A stretch of DNA of 64,000 nucleotides from Thalassobacillus_A hwangdonensis (lineage in GTDB: Bacteria; Bacillota; Bacilli; Bacillales; Halobacillaceae): assembly GCF_042675915.1 (NCBI RefSeq), contig NZ_JBHTKL010000005.1, forward strand, positions 682,001 to 746,000, written 5' to 3'. The notes beneath the pieces were generated by a model, which was not told the DNA's origin, did no database searches, and saw only the letters and a list, made by a program, of their open reading frames with translations. This document shows positions 35,889 to 43,561 of this stretch, piece after piece. How positions within the stretch are numbered: position 1 is the stretch's first letter; the number at the start of each line of letters is the position of its first letter. The translations under genes and the position numbers were made by a program.

Positions 35889-36215
35889 ATGACTACCAAT
35901 CCTACCCAGGAAAAAAAGACGACACGAAAACAGCATAAAGCCTCTTCACAAGCGAAAGAAACAAGTACTGGGACGAAAAAAGAGCTCAGACAGGCGAAGA
36001 AGGCAGAGAAAAAACAGCGTAAAAAGCAAAAGATCAAAGCAAGACGGGTCATTCCGATCTGGCTGCGAGTCATTTTGGTACTACTTTTCTGTGCTGCCGC
36101 ATTGCTGGGTGGTCTAATGGTAGGGTATGGCATCATCGGTGACGGAAAACCAATGGATGCACTGGAATGGGAGACATGGCAGCATATCATCGATATCGTT
36201 AAAAAATCTGAATGA
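35889..36215 (+). CDS. EpuA-like membrane protein (annotated DNA-directed RNA polymerase subunit beta family)
   Basis: This 108-residue protein has a very basic, Lys/Gln-rich N-terminus (1-52), one membrane helix (about 57-80) and a short extracytoplasmic tail with GDGKPMDALEWETWQHI. This is the EpuA family (PF11772), often named RNA polymerase subunit beta in databases although the tail shows no polymerase catalytic sequence. Location after flhP is conserved. The actual role is uncertain. A terminator follows. Confidence 0.82.
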   Translation: MTTNPTQEKKTTRKQHKASSQAKETSTGTKKELRQAKKAEKKQRKKQKIKARRVIPIWLRVILVLLFCAAALLGGLMVGYGIIGDGKPMDALEWETWQHIIDIVKKSE

Positions 36216-36227
36216 ACATAGAAGATA

Positions 36228-36259
36228 AACCGGACAGCCGAGTGCTGTCCGGTTTTTTT
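36228..36259 (+). terminator. Terminator of the flhO-flhP-epuA block
   Basis: AACCGGACAGC (36228-36238) pairs perfectly with GCTGTCCGGTT (36244-36254), then a T-run. Confidence 0.93.
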
Positions 36260-36353
36260 ACGTTTTAAAGGGCTGTCGAGCCTGTTGGGAAGTTTCTCTG
36301 GGGACTTTTTGTGGAATTGTAAAGGACAGACAATCAATGAGGAGGGGAAACGA

Positions 36354-37679
36354 GTGGACACAGAAGTTTTCATTGCCGGCGGAGGTGTCGGTGGGTTGGC
36401 GCTGGCGGTCAAACTTGCCAGCGAAGGCGTCCATGTGACGATTGCCGAGCAGCTGAAAAAAGTATCCCCTCTATACAAAGGTGAATTGTTACAGCCGAAA
36501 ACACTCGCGATCTTAGAGGAACTCGATGTACTGGAAGAGGTGCTTGCGAACGGCAACAAGATCGAACATCTTGAATTTCAGGAAGTGATTCCCCACCAGG
36601 ATCGTGAGCCGGAGGAAATCGGAAATACGCAATTGAGCTATCACCGGCTTGCAGGCGACTATGATTATGCGCTGATGGTGCCTCACGAAACGATCAAGCG
36701 AGTGCTACGCGATAAAGGAAAGGAATACGATGATTATTTTCATTACCTTCCATCGACCCGTTTTCTAGGGTTTGTTGATGGGGAGGCCGCGTTGAAACAG
36801 GATGGGGAAGAGCGTACGCTTCGAGCTGAGGTATACGTCGGTGCCGAAGGTCGAAGTTCACCGACACGCCGTCAGATGGAAGTGGACCTGAAGCGGAAGG
36901 ACTACAACCATCATTTTCTGACCGTGACGTTCCCGCGTCCGGAAGATTTCACCCACGGAAAAATCGTTACAGCTAAGGAGAAATTTCTCGGACTTTTTCC
37001 GCTGCCGGATAATGAAGTGAGAACGGTGCTGATGATAAAAGCCGGAACATATAAGACGATGAAGGAGCAAGGAATTGAACGCGTACATGAAGCGTATGAA
37101 CTGCTTGAGCCTCGGCTGGCAGAACATGTGCGTACGATTCAGAATTGGAAGCCGATTCAGTTGATGATCCCCTATACGTACCATGTCGATCATTACGTCA
37201 AGGATAATATGGCACTGATCGGCGATGCCGCCCATACAGTTCACCCCATGGCCGGTGAAGGGATGAACCTGGCGATCCAGGATGCAGCAGTGCTTGGTGA
37301 CTTGCTGACATGGTGTAAACAGCAAGGGAAGAATTACAGCGAATATTTACCCGAATATGAAAAAGTGCGTAGGCCACGGGTCGAGTTTTTATTGAAGTTG
37401 AGTCATCTATCCGCACTGGTCTACTCTGTCCAATATAGCTGGTGGAGAGACTTCCGTACGAAGGCAGTCCAGAAGTTCTATGATGATGACAAGCTTTATG
37501 TAAAACAGATGCTGAACATATCGGGGCTTGGAAGATGGGATTTCAATTTGATCGACCGAGCAGTTCAAGGCGGATTTTTACCGACGAGATCGAAACGAAT
37601 CTCAGACGGAGAGCAGCTTAAGAAAATGTTCAGGAAATCCGACGATTATCCGTGGAAGTACAAGGAAGGTGGGCACTAG
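36354..37679 (+). CDS. FAD-dependent monooxygenase (UbiH/PHBH-like)
   Basis: The 441-residue flavoprotein has the Rossmann FAD motif GGGVGGLALAVKLASEG at the N-terminus and the second FAD motif LIGDAAHTVHPMAGEGMNLA in the middle, typical of aromatic hydroxylases and UbiH-like enzymes. The substrate is unknown. GTG 36354 follows GAGGAGGGGAAAC; the frame from 36285 has no support. The next gene, a methyltransferase, starts immediately after the stop codon, so the two probably hydroxylate and methylate one small molecule. Confidence 0.88.
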   Translation: MDTEVFIAGGGVGGLALAVKLASEGVHVTIAEQLKKVSPLYKGELLQPKTLAILEELDVLEEVLANGNKIEHLEFQEVIPHQDREPEEIGNTQLSYHRLAGDYDYALMVPHETIKRVLRDKGKEYDDYFHYLPSTRFLGFVDGEAALKQDGEERTLRAEVYVGAEGRSSPTRRQMEVDLKRKDYNHHFLTVTFPRPEDFTHGKIVTAKEKFLGLFPLPDNEVRTVLMIKAGTYKTMKEQGIERVHEAYELLEPRLAEHVRTIQNWKPIQLMIPYTYHVDHYVKDNMALIGDAAHTVHPMAGEGMNLAIQDAAVLGDLLTWCKQQGKNYSEYLPEYEKVRRPRVEFLLKLSHLSALVYSVQYSWWRDFRTKAVQKFYDDDKLYVKQMLNISGLGRWDFNLIDRAVQGGFLPTRSKRISDGEQLKKMFRKSDDYPWKYKEGGH

Positions 37680-38735
37680 ATGAAGAATGAATGGAAAAAT
37701 GCGATGCAGGCGAGAAAGTGGATGAAAAAAAATGAATCATTTTTGTACCCATGGCATGCCTATATCGGCTCCGAATTGAAACTGTTTGATGAATTCAAGG
37801 AGCCGGCTACAATCGAGGAAGTCGCTGTGCGAGGCAGTTACCCTGAAGACCTTTTGCATGCGTGGGTGAATGTCGGAGTTGCTCTGAAGCATTTGAAAAA
37901 AGAAAAAGACGGAACGTTCCGCACCTCCCAGAAACGGTGCAGTGCATTGATGGGAGAGGATGCTTCACCGGGTGTGCAGGCTTTATTGAAGGAAATGATG
38001 GAGCTGCATATCCCGACGCTACTTTCCTACCCGACGTTCATGCAGTCGGAGCAGCGGGCTTCTTTTGATCACGAACGCTTCGGTGGAATCGTTGCGGAAA
38101 CTTCTGCACTGCTTGAGCATTTCGCGATTCGGAAAATCAGGCGGAAGGTCCGCGAAGCGAATGTGAAGACGATTGTCGACCTTGGCTGTGGGCATGGTGG
38201 GTACTTGAGGAAGCTCGCCGACCACTTTCCCGACATCAAGATGATCGGTGTCGATATTAATGAGAGCGTGATTGATAATGCCCGTTATCATTCTGAAGAT
38301 TACTCGAATGTGAGCTTTGAAGTCGGGGACATCACTTCATGGAAGCCGGAAGAAGAGGATGTGGATATGATCCTTCTCCATAATATTTTCCATTATATCA
38401 ATCCGATTGAGCGAGCAGAGCTGCTTAATCATTTGGGAACGTATCTCCGAGAAGGTGGCATGATTTCAGTGATTACACCGATCAATGAGACGGAGTTCGG
38501 TGAAGCATTCTCGTCTGCATTCAACAGCTTCTTCGTCGCTCACGAGAATTTGTTTGCCCTACCGACGCAAAAGGACCTCGATCTCGTCTGTGAAGAAGGT
38601 AAATTCAAGCTGACCGATCTTGACCCAATCATAAAAGAGGGCTCCTGGTACACATTCTGGCTCAGCCCCAAGCAGAAGCTGACCACCTCCCATGAGAGCG
38701 GATCTGCAGAGATTGAAAAACAAGTACAAACATGA
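37680..38735 (+). CDS. Class I SAM-dependent methyltransferase
   Basis: The 351-residue protein has a winged-helix-like N-terminal half (about 1-110, with ATIEEVAVRGSYPEDLLHAWV) and a Rossmann methyltransferase domain with motif I VDLGCGHGGYLRKL and motif II MIGVDIN. This two-domain plan is that of O-methyltransferases acting on small aromatic or isoprenoid compounds. It follows the monooxygenase with zero spacing. The C-terminal 15 residues are hydrophilic. The substrate cannot be told from sequence. Confidence 0.85.
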   Translation: MKNEWKNAMQARKWMKKNESFLYPWHAYIGSELKLFDEFKEPATIEEVAVRGSYPEDLLHAWVNVGVALKHLKKEKDGTFRTSQKRCSALMGEDASPGVQALLKEMMELHIPTLLSYPTFMQSEQRASFDHERFGGIVAETSALLEHFAIRKIRRKVREANVKTIVDLGCGHGGYLRKLADHFPDIKMIGVDINESVIDNARYHSEDYSNVSFEVGDITSWKPEEEDVDMILLHNIFHYINPIERAELLNHLGTYLREGGMISVITPINETEFGEAFSSAFNSFFVAHENLFALPTQKDLDLVCEEGKFKLTDLDPIIKEGSWYTFWLSPKQKLTTSHESGSAEIEKQVQT

Positions 38736-38737
38736 GA

Positions 38738-38772
38738 AAAGGGTGAAAGGATCACATGATCCTTTCACCCTT
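38738..38772 (+). terminator. Hairpin after the methyltransferase gene
   Basis: AAGGGTGAAAGGATCA and TGATCCTTTCACCCTT form a near-perfect 16-bp stem around CA. The T-run is only three bases, so termination strength is uncertain. Confidence 0.6.
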
Positions 38773-38781
38773 TAACGTATT

Positions 38782-38828
38782 GAGGGACTGTCCCCACACC
38801 CTTCACCGCGGTGAAGGGTGTGGGGACA
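38782..38828. repeat. GGGACTGTCCCC repeat with a perfect 40-bp palindrome, copy 2
   Basis: GAGGGACTGTCCCC (38782-38795) runs into a perfect 40-bp palindrome centred at 38808/38809 (38789-38828) whose core is CTTCACCGCGGTGAAG. It is preceded by TTTAACG, as in the related blocks at 15609 and 41111. No gene lies within it. Confidence 0.85.
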
Positions 38829-38835
38829 AGTGCGT

Positions 38836-38979
38836 CTATATCCGTCCTCTTCCTTGGACGAGTCTTACAATAAGTACGATCAATGCGATGACTAGCAATA
38901 GGTGAATGATGTTTCCTACACCACCGATGAATCCTAGTAGCCACAGGATCAAAATGACGATCAAAATAGTCCAAAGCAT
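38836..38979 (-). CDS. Small membrane protein of the lmo0937 type (DUF5670)
   Basis: This 47-residue protein is almost entirely hydrophobic: MLWTILIVILILWLLGF, a glycine-rich turn, then HLLLVIALIVLIVRL and a basic end VQGRGRI. The pattern of two short helices, IHLLLV and terminal VRLVQGR matches the lmo0937 family, small stress-associated membrane proteins of Firmicutes and other bacteria. The start is preceded on the minus strand by AAGGAGGGAAC. It is too short for most ORF filters. Confidence 0.85.
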   Translation of the reverse strand: MLWTILIVILILWLLGFIGGVGNIIHLLLVIALIVLIVRLVQGRGRI

Positions 38980-39080
38980 GGGGTTCCCTCCTTTTTAAAA
39001 ATGAGTTGGTTGTAAATATGAATTCCTTTTTATAATTCCTTTATTATCCCTCCTTTAAACAATTTACTTTTGGGACCCCT

Positions 39081-39110
39081 TTGTACATGAGCATCGTTTG
39101 CCTATATAAT
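39081..39110 (+). promoter_or_regulatory. Promoter of fabZ
   Basis: TTGTAC (39081-39086), 18-bp spacer and perfect TATAAT (39105-39110), 33 bp before the fabZ start. Confidence 0.6.
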
Positions 39111-39142
39111 AGGACTAGTTAAGTAAAGAGAGGAGTCCACAC

Positions 39143-39565
39143 ATGTTAGATATCCAGCAGATTAAAGAAATCATTCCACACCGCTATCCATTTCTACTGA
39201 TCGATCAAATTGAAGAAATCGAAGAAGGAAAGCGGGCAGTCGGATACAAAAACGTCACAGTGAATGAACCATTTTTCCAAGGACACTTTCCTGATTACCC
39301 GGTGATGCCGGGCGTACTGATCACGGAAGCACTTGCTCAAGTAGGTGCAGTGGCAATGCTGAAAAAAGAAGACAACCGCGGCAAACTCGCCTTTTTCACT
39401 GGGATCGATAAATGCCGTTTCAAGCGTCAGGTAAAGCCAGGAGACCGTTTGAAGCTGGAAGTGGAAATCATCCGAGCAAAAGGACCGATGGGTAAAGGGA
39501 AAGCTACAGCGACTGTTGACGGTGAACTCGCTTGCGAAGCGGAAATTATGTTCGCATTGAAATAA
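39143..39565 (+). CDS. fabZ: 3-hydroxyacyl-ACP dehydratase FabZ
   Basis: The 140-residue hot-dog-fold enzyme removes water from 3-hydroxyacyl-ACP in fatty-acid elongation. The catalytic pair is H48 (QGHFPDYPVMPGVL) and E62 (ITEALAQ). The N-terminus IIPHRYPFLLID is typical. Synteny after flhO-flhP is as in B. subtilis, except that the monooxygenase-methyltransferase pair and the lmo0937-type gene are inserted between. Confidence 0.97.
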   Translation: MLDIQQIKEIIPHRYPFLLIDQIEEIEEGKRAVGYKNVTVNEPFFQGHFPDYPVMPGVLITEALAQVGAVAMLKKEDNRGKLAFFTGIDKCRFKRQVKPGDRLKLEVEIIRAKGPMGKGKATATVDGELACEAEIMFALK

Positions 39566-39568
39566 TGG

Positions 39569-39614
39569 AAAAGCCAAGTCCTCTAATGGTTATGCAGAGG
39601 TGCTTGGCTTTTTT
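39569..39614 (+). terminator. Terminator after fabZ
   Basis: AAAAGCCAAG (39569-39578) pairs with CTTGGCTTTT (39603-39612), with an inner CCTCT/AGAGG. Confidence 0.85.
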
Positions 39615-39701
39615 CATGGAAATTTATTTTTTTCGTTGTATTTTTTCATGTTCTGGGAATCATAGGGAGTGAAATCACAGATTCAAGGAGGAAAATACAT
39701 C

Positions 39702-39977
39702 ATGAAAGAAAAATGGTTATTGAAAATCGGTGCTGCTTCCCTTGCTGTATTCCTGTTGGGAGCATGTGCAACAGAAGAAGAACCTCAAGAAGAGAACGAT
39801 ATGGAGCAAGAAGAGCCTGCTGAAGAAGAAGGCGATATGAACGGTGAGAACGGCGATATGGAAGGCGAGAATGGGGAAGACGGCGACATGGGTGAAGGTG
39901 CCAACGAAGAAGATATGAATGAAAATGGAGATGCAACAAACGAAGACACGATGGAAGAAGACGAGAATGCAGAGTAA
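39702..39977 (+). CDS. Small, extremely acidic lipoprotein
   Basis: The 91-residue product has a type II signal peptide with lipobox LLGACA. The mature part consists almost only of Glu, Asp, Asn, Gly and Met in repeats such as NGENGDMEGENGEDGDMGEG. No fold or function is recognisable. ATG 39702 follows AAGGAGGAAAA. Such acidic surface lipoproteins are common in halophilic Bacillaceae; it might bind cations, which is only a guess. Composition differs strongly from the neighbours. Confidence 0.8.
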   Translation: MKEKWLLKIGAASLAVFLLGACATEEEPQEENDMEQEEPAEEEGDMNGENGDMEGENGEDGDMGEGANEEDMNENGDATNEDTMEEDENAE

Positions 39978-39982
39978 ATGAC

Positions 39983-40017
39983 AAAAGCCACGGTGCGGCA
40001 AGCGCATTGTGGCTTTT
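39983..40017. terminator. Terminator between the lipoprotein gene and yjfB-like gene
   Basis: AAAAGCCAC (39983-39991) pairs with GTGGCTTTT (40009-40017), with an inner GCG/CGC. It serves two converging genes and can work in both directions. Confidence 0.85.
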
Positions 40018-40035
40018 ATCTTTGTTGCAAGTAGG

Positions 40036-40224
40036 TCAACCCGAGATATCTATCCGTGCCCCTAAAGTTGGATGAGCAGGTGTGACAGATGACTTCTCAA
40101 GCATCTCCACCAGCTGGTTTCCATTGGACTCCATTTGATTCATCGTCTTATCCATCAATGCAATCCCTGCATCCTGCTTCAGTTTGCCTTGATTCATCAC
40201 CACGGACAAAGCTGCAATATCCAT
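40036..40224 (-). CDS. YjfB-type putative motility protein
   Basis: The 62-residue protein MDIAALSVVMNQGKLKQDAG...LMDKTMNQMESNGNQLVEML matches the YjfB family (PF14070), small proteins co-regulated with flagellar genes in Bacillus. AAAGGTGTGAG precedes the start. I could not find a convincing sigma-D promoter upstream. The exact role is unknown. Confidence 0.82.
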   Translation of the reverse strand: MDIAALSVVMNQGKLKQDAGIALMDKTMNQMESNGNQLVEMLEKSSVTPAHPTLGARIDISG

Positions 40225-40428
40225 TCACTCACACCTTTCGTTTTGGACTGTCTCTTTTTTTATCGACTAAGAGGCTTTGGAAATGAAGTGCGACACCTTT
40301 ATTTAGGTAAATCGAGGTGAAAATTTCTATTTTGAAGGAATTCGAGGTGTGATAAGCTAATTACTATAAGTAATTCGTGGTTTCTATGGTAAAGAGAAAG
40401 GGAATATCGGTACGAGAGGTGATGCAGG

Positions 40429-41049
40429 ATGAAGTATAGGACGGCTGAAAATTTGAAAGACCTTTTATTGGATGATCAGGAGACGGTAGTGAACCGGATT
40501 GATCCAGAAAAAATTGAAGTCTATCAATTCCTACATCAGATGTTCAAAGAGACAGATGTCAGGAAGGATCATGTCTTCAAGTTTGTATTCCGCTATTTCT
40601 ACAGACTTGATAATCCGAGTCTTACCCCGGAATTCCATGAAGCATACTTTGAGATCATGGAACGGCAGCGATCCGAAAAACGCCCGAACATCGTGAACAT
40701 TGTGCAGGAGCTTTACGAGATCAAGAACCATAAAGGGAACTCGGCGATGCAATTCCCGCTAGCAGCGAGTATGCTACATACATTGAACCCGAATTTTCCT
40801 ACCTATGACAGTGATGTAGCAAAAGCGTTCGACTTTTCATCGACGTACCATTTGAACGGATTCGATAAGAAGATGAAGCGTTATATCGGGCAGTATAAGC
40901 ATACGTATAGTACGTACATTGAATTGCTGGACGACGAAGCATTGGAGCCGATGTTCCAGCACTTCGACGAGCGCTTCCCGAAATCGCAGCTGCCGAAAGT
41001 GAAGAAGCTAGACCTCATGGTGTCCGAACTAGGAAACTACCTGTCTTGA
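40429..41049 (+). CDS. Hypothetical soluble protein, 206 residues
   Basis: I do not recognise this protein by name. It is helix-rich and without signal peptide or membrane segments. The segment FPLAASMLHTLNPNFPTYDSDVAKAF, about residues 104-129, recalls the middle of uncharacterised helix-hairpin-helix-like small proteins, where a conserved pattern of aromatic-Pro-x-Tyr-Asp-Ser occurs. GAGAGGTGATGCAGG precedes the ATG. A very strong bidirectional terminator follows. It appears monocistronic. Confidence 0.7.
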   Translation: MKYRTAENLKDLLLDDQETVVNRIDPEKIEVYQFLHQMFKETDVRKDHVFKFVFRYFYRLDNPSLTPEFHEAYFEIMERQRSEKRPNIVNIVQELYEIKNHKGNSAMQFPLAASMLHTLNPNFPTYDSDVAKAFDFSSTYHLNGFDKKMKRYIGQYKHTYSTYIELLDDEALEPMFQHFDERFPKSQLPKVKKLDLMVSELGNYLS

Positions 41050-41066
41050 ACTGAATGATAAGCATA

Positions 41067-41110
41067 CGCGAAAAAGCTCCGGAGGAATCCCCCTCCGGAG
41101 CTTTTTCGCG
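41067..41110. terminator. Strong terminator with 19-bp perfect stem
   Basis: CGCGAAAAAGCTCCGGAGG (41067-41085) pairs perfectly with CCTCCGGAGCTTTTTCGCG (41092-41110). The A and T runs make it bidirectional. Confidence 0.92.
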
Positions 41111-41190
41111 CTTTAACGCAAGTGGGGACTGTCCCCCGCAGCTTTAACGCGGTAGCGCGGAGCGGGACAGTCCCTCATCGCTTTAATGCG
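41111..41190. repeat. GGGACTGTCCC / GGGACAGTCCC repeat block, copy 3
   Basis: GGGGACTGTCCCC (41124-41136) and GCGGGACAGTCCCTC (41162-41176) alternate with GCTTTAACGC, GCTTTAACGC and GCTTTAATGC. It has the same composite words as the blocks at 15609 and 38782. It separates the hypothetical gene from the tetR operator. Confidence 0.8.
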
Positions 41191-41240
41191 CTAGAGTGGA
41201 TTGAATTTTGTGGAATTTTCTAGTATGATTGACGGGTATG

Positions 41241-41277
41241 TGACTGACCGGTCATTCTACTTTCCGGTCGGTCAGTA
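41241..41277. promoter_or_regulatory. TetR-type operator upstream of the RND efflux operon
   Basis: TGACTGACCGGTCATT and TTCCGGTCGGTCAGTA form two facing half-sites (CTGACCG at 41244 and CGGTCAG ending at 41275). A TTGACG -35-like word (41229-41234) lies just before it, so a bound repressor would block transcription of tetR and the efflux genes. CCGGTC-type palindromes are typical TetR-family targets. Confidence 0.7.
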
Positions 41278-41320
41278 TAACGAACAACAACGGCATCAAC
41301 GAGAGGAAGTAGGGATAGAT

Positions 41321-42199
41321 ATGAACGAAAGGAAGCAGCAGCTGATTGAGGAAGGCCTCAAGCTGTTTGCCCAGAAAGGATACCATGCGACATCGATCCA
41401 GCAGATCGCTGATCGTGCCGGCGTATCCAAAGGCGCATTTTACATACATTTCGATTCGAAGGAAGACCTCACACTTTCCATTTACAAGCACTATTACGAG
41501 AGGCTGCTGAAGAAAGTCGAGTCAGTGACCGATGACAACGATCCACCGAAAGAACGGCTGATCAAGCAGATGGAGATCTTCAACCAGAGTATGATGGAGG
41601 ATAAGGAATTCATCATCATGCACCTGAGGGAAAACATTTCTTTCAGCAGCGAAGTCGATGCATTCCTGCTGCAGATGAAAGCACAGAGCTTCAGCTGGGC
41701 GAAGGAGAATCTCACCGGACTTTTTGATAAGCGGATCGAACCGTTCATCGTCGACGGTGCCATCCTGATGGAAGGCATCATGCAAGGCTATTTCAAATGG
41801 CTGATCATCGACGACCTGGACGTAGACCCGCGCAGACTAGCCGAATTCATGGTCGAACGCATGATGGATGCCGTAGAGGGCATGCTGAAAAAAGAATCAC
41901 ATCCAATGATTGCCATGGACCAGCTTCGCAATCATTTTCCAACCTTGGAAAAGCAGGATCCTAACAACCAAGTGAAACAAATACTTGCAACCATGCGTAA
42001 GAAGATAGACGAAGCAGAAATGCCGACAAAAAAACGCGAAGATTTGCACGCAACCATCGATTTGCTGCTGAACGAAATCAAGAAAGATCAGCCGCAGCAC
42101 ATCCTATTCCAGGGAATGCTCGCTCATTTCAAGGGGCACCCTGCACTCAAGAAGGATTGTGAACAAATCGCGAATTACCTCAACATCGAGTTGATTTAG
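41321..42199 (+). CDS. TetR family transcriptional repressor (long form)
   Basis: The 292-residue regulator has an N-terminal TetR helix-turn-helix (about 5-50, ATSIQQIADRAGVSKGAFYIHF) and an all-helical ligand domain. Most TetR proteins have 190-210 residues; here a C-terminal extension of roughly 90 residues (MRKKIDEAEMPTKKREDLHA...) follows. ATG 41321 is used because GAGGAAGTAGGG precedes it and the TetR fold begins there. It is the first gene of a likely self-regulated operon with the adaptor and RND pump and has the operator just upstream. Confidence 0.92.
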   Translation: MNERKQQLIEEGLKLFAQKGYHATSIQQIADRAGVSKGAFYIHFDSKEDLTLSIYKHYYERLLKKVESVTDDNDPPKERLIKQMEIFNQSMMEDKEFIIMHLRENISFSSEVDAFLLQMKAQSFSWAKENLTGLFDKRIEPFIVDGAILMEGIMQGYFKWLIIDDLDVDPRRLAEFMVERMMDAVEGMLKKESHPMIAMDQLRNHFPTLEKQDPNNQVKQILATMRKKIDEAEMPTKKREDLHATIDLLLNEIKKDQPQHILFQGMLAHFKGHPALKKDCEQIANYLNIELI

Positions 42200-42219
42200 G
42201 GGAGAGGAGTCATACGAAC

Positions 42220-43560
42220 ATGAAGAAGTTCAAACTTTTAGCCGCAGCACTCATAGGGACATTGATCATCAGCGGCTGTTCCGATAAAGAAGAAAACGCA
42301 GAGCCGGAGAATCAGATTACGCCGGTTGAAACTGCACTAGTGACAAAAGGAGACCTTTCCATCGATCGAAAAGTCAATGGACGAGCTGTCGCAGGTACGA
42401 CTTCACCGGTCATCCCACGCCAACCAGGTGAACTTGTCACATTGAACGTGGAAAAAGGCGACCAGGTCAATGAAGGCGATGCCATCGCTACCGTCGACCC
42501 GGGAAACGCCAATAGTCAGGTTGAACTGCAGGAACTAGCTGTCCAACAGGCACAGCAGCAGCTCGAAAATGCTCAAATTGCCAAACGTCAGGCAGAACAA
42601 GGGCTTGCAAGTGCCCAGGATCAGGTCCAGCTCGCAAAAGACGCTCAGCAGGCGTCATCTACCGAAATGAGACGTAACATCGATGCTGCGCAACAACAAT
42701 ATGCGCAAGTGAAAGAAATCGCCGATCAATCCAAAGAACTTGCAGAAGAAGGCACGATTCCAGAGGTGATCTATGAGCAGGCGCAGGCACAAGCAGACCA
42801 GGCATATGCTCAATACCAGCAGTTGAAAAATCAGAAGCCGGCAACATCCGGTAACCTGCAACAGGCAGAAGCCCAGGTCGATCAGGCGCGTGAACAGGTG
42901 AACCAGGCAGATGTCGGTATCGAGCAGGCACGTCTTCAAGTCGAGCAGGCCCAGGTCCAGCTCAACCAGGCGAAAAGTCAGGCTTCCGACAATACGATCA
43001 CCGCGACTGCGTCAGGTGAAATTACGAGGTTGAACGCGCGTGAAGGCGACTTCGTTTCCAACCAGCAGCCAATCGCAACAATCGTTTCCATCGATACGAT
43101 GTCGATCGAAGCAACCGTTACCGCTGGGCAGCTGAACCTTTTTGAAAAAAGCCAGGAAATCGAGGTACGCGTAGATGCGCTGGATGAAACGGTTACCGCG
43201 AACATCAGCTACGTTTCATCTGTACCGAATGACACCGGTCTGTACCCGGTAGAAGCAAGCATCACCAATGTCGATAAGAAAATCAAACCTGGCATGATGG
43301 CGACGTTCCTGCTTCCGGAAATCATCGTCGAGAATACGTTGATCGTCCCGACAGAAGCGGTTGTAGAACAAAGCGATGGAGCCTATATCTACCAAGTGGT
43401 CGATAATGTTGCGAAGCAGATTTCTGTCACGATCGTCGAATCCCAATCGGATCGCACAGCCATCGAGGCAGAGATCGAAAAAGGTGCTGAAATCGTTACC
43501 ACAGGTCAATTGACGCTCAGTGACGGAGCGGACGTCAGCATCATAAAGGAGGATGCTTGA
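42220..43560 (+). CDS. RND efflux adaptor (HlyD/MFP family lipoprotein)
   Basis: The 446-residue membrane fusion protein has a lipoprotein signal (LIISGCS, Cys20), a split biotinyl-lipoyl domain (GELVTLNVEKGDQVNEGDAI and GEITRLNAREGDFV), a long Gln/Ala-rich coiled coil between them (about 100-260) and beta-barrel and membrane-proximal domains ending at PGMMATFLLP. It would connect the RND pump to substrate at the outer face of the membrane. GGGGAGAGGAG precedes the ATG. It overlaps the region of the next start. Confidence 0.93.
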   Translation: MKKFKLLAAALIGTLIISGCSDKEENAEPENQITPVETALVTKGDLSIDRKVNGRAVAGTTSPVIPRQPGELVTLNVEKGDQVNEGDAIATVDPGNANSQVELQELAVQQAQQQLENAQIAKRQAEQGLASAQDQVQLAKDAQQASSTEMRRNIDAAQQQYAQVKEIADQSKELAEEGTIPEVIYEQAQAQADQAYAQYQQLKNQKPATSGNLQQAEAQVDQAREQVNQADVGIEQARLQVEQAQVQLNQAKSQASDNTITATASGEITRLNAREGDFVSNQQPIATIVSIDTMSIEATVTAGQLNLFEKSQEIEVRVDALDETVTANISYVSSVPNDTGLYPVEASITNVDKKIKPGMMATFLLPEIIVENTLIVPTEAVVEQSDGAYIYQVVDNVAKQISVTIVESQSDRTAIEAEIEKGAEIVTTGQLTLSDGADVSIIKEDA

Positions 43561-43561
43561 C

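Noticed and set aside
35879..36559. 226-codon minus-strand ORF across the epuA-like gene and monooxygenase start
   Set aside because: It spans a strong terminator and two opposite-strand genes; composition is that of antisense frames.
40225..40428. Sigma-D promoter for the YjfB-like gene
   Set aside because: A TATCGAC word (inverse of GTCGATA) is present, but no TTTA (inverse TAAA) at the needed 15-bp distance.
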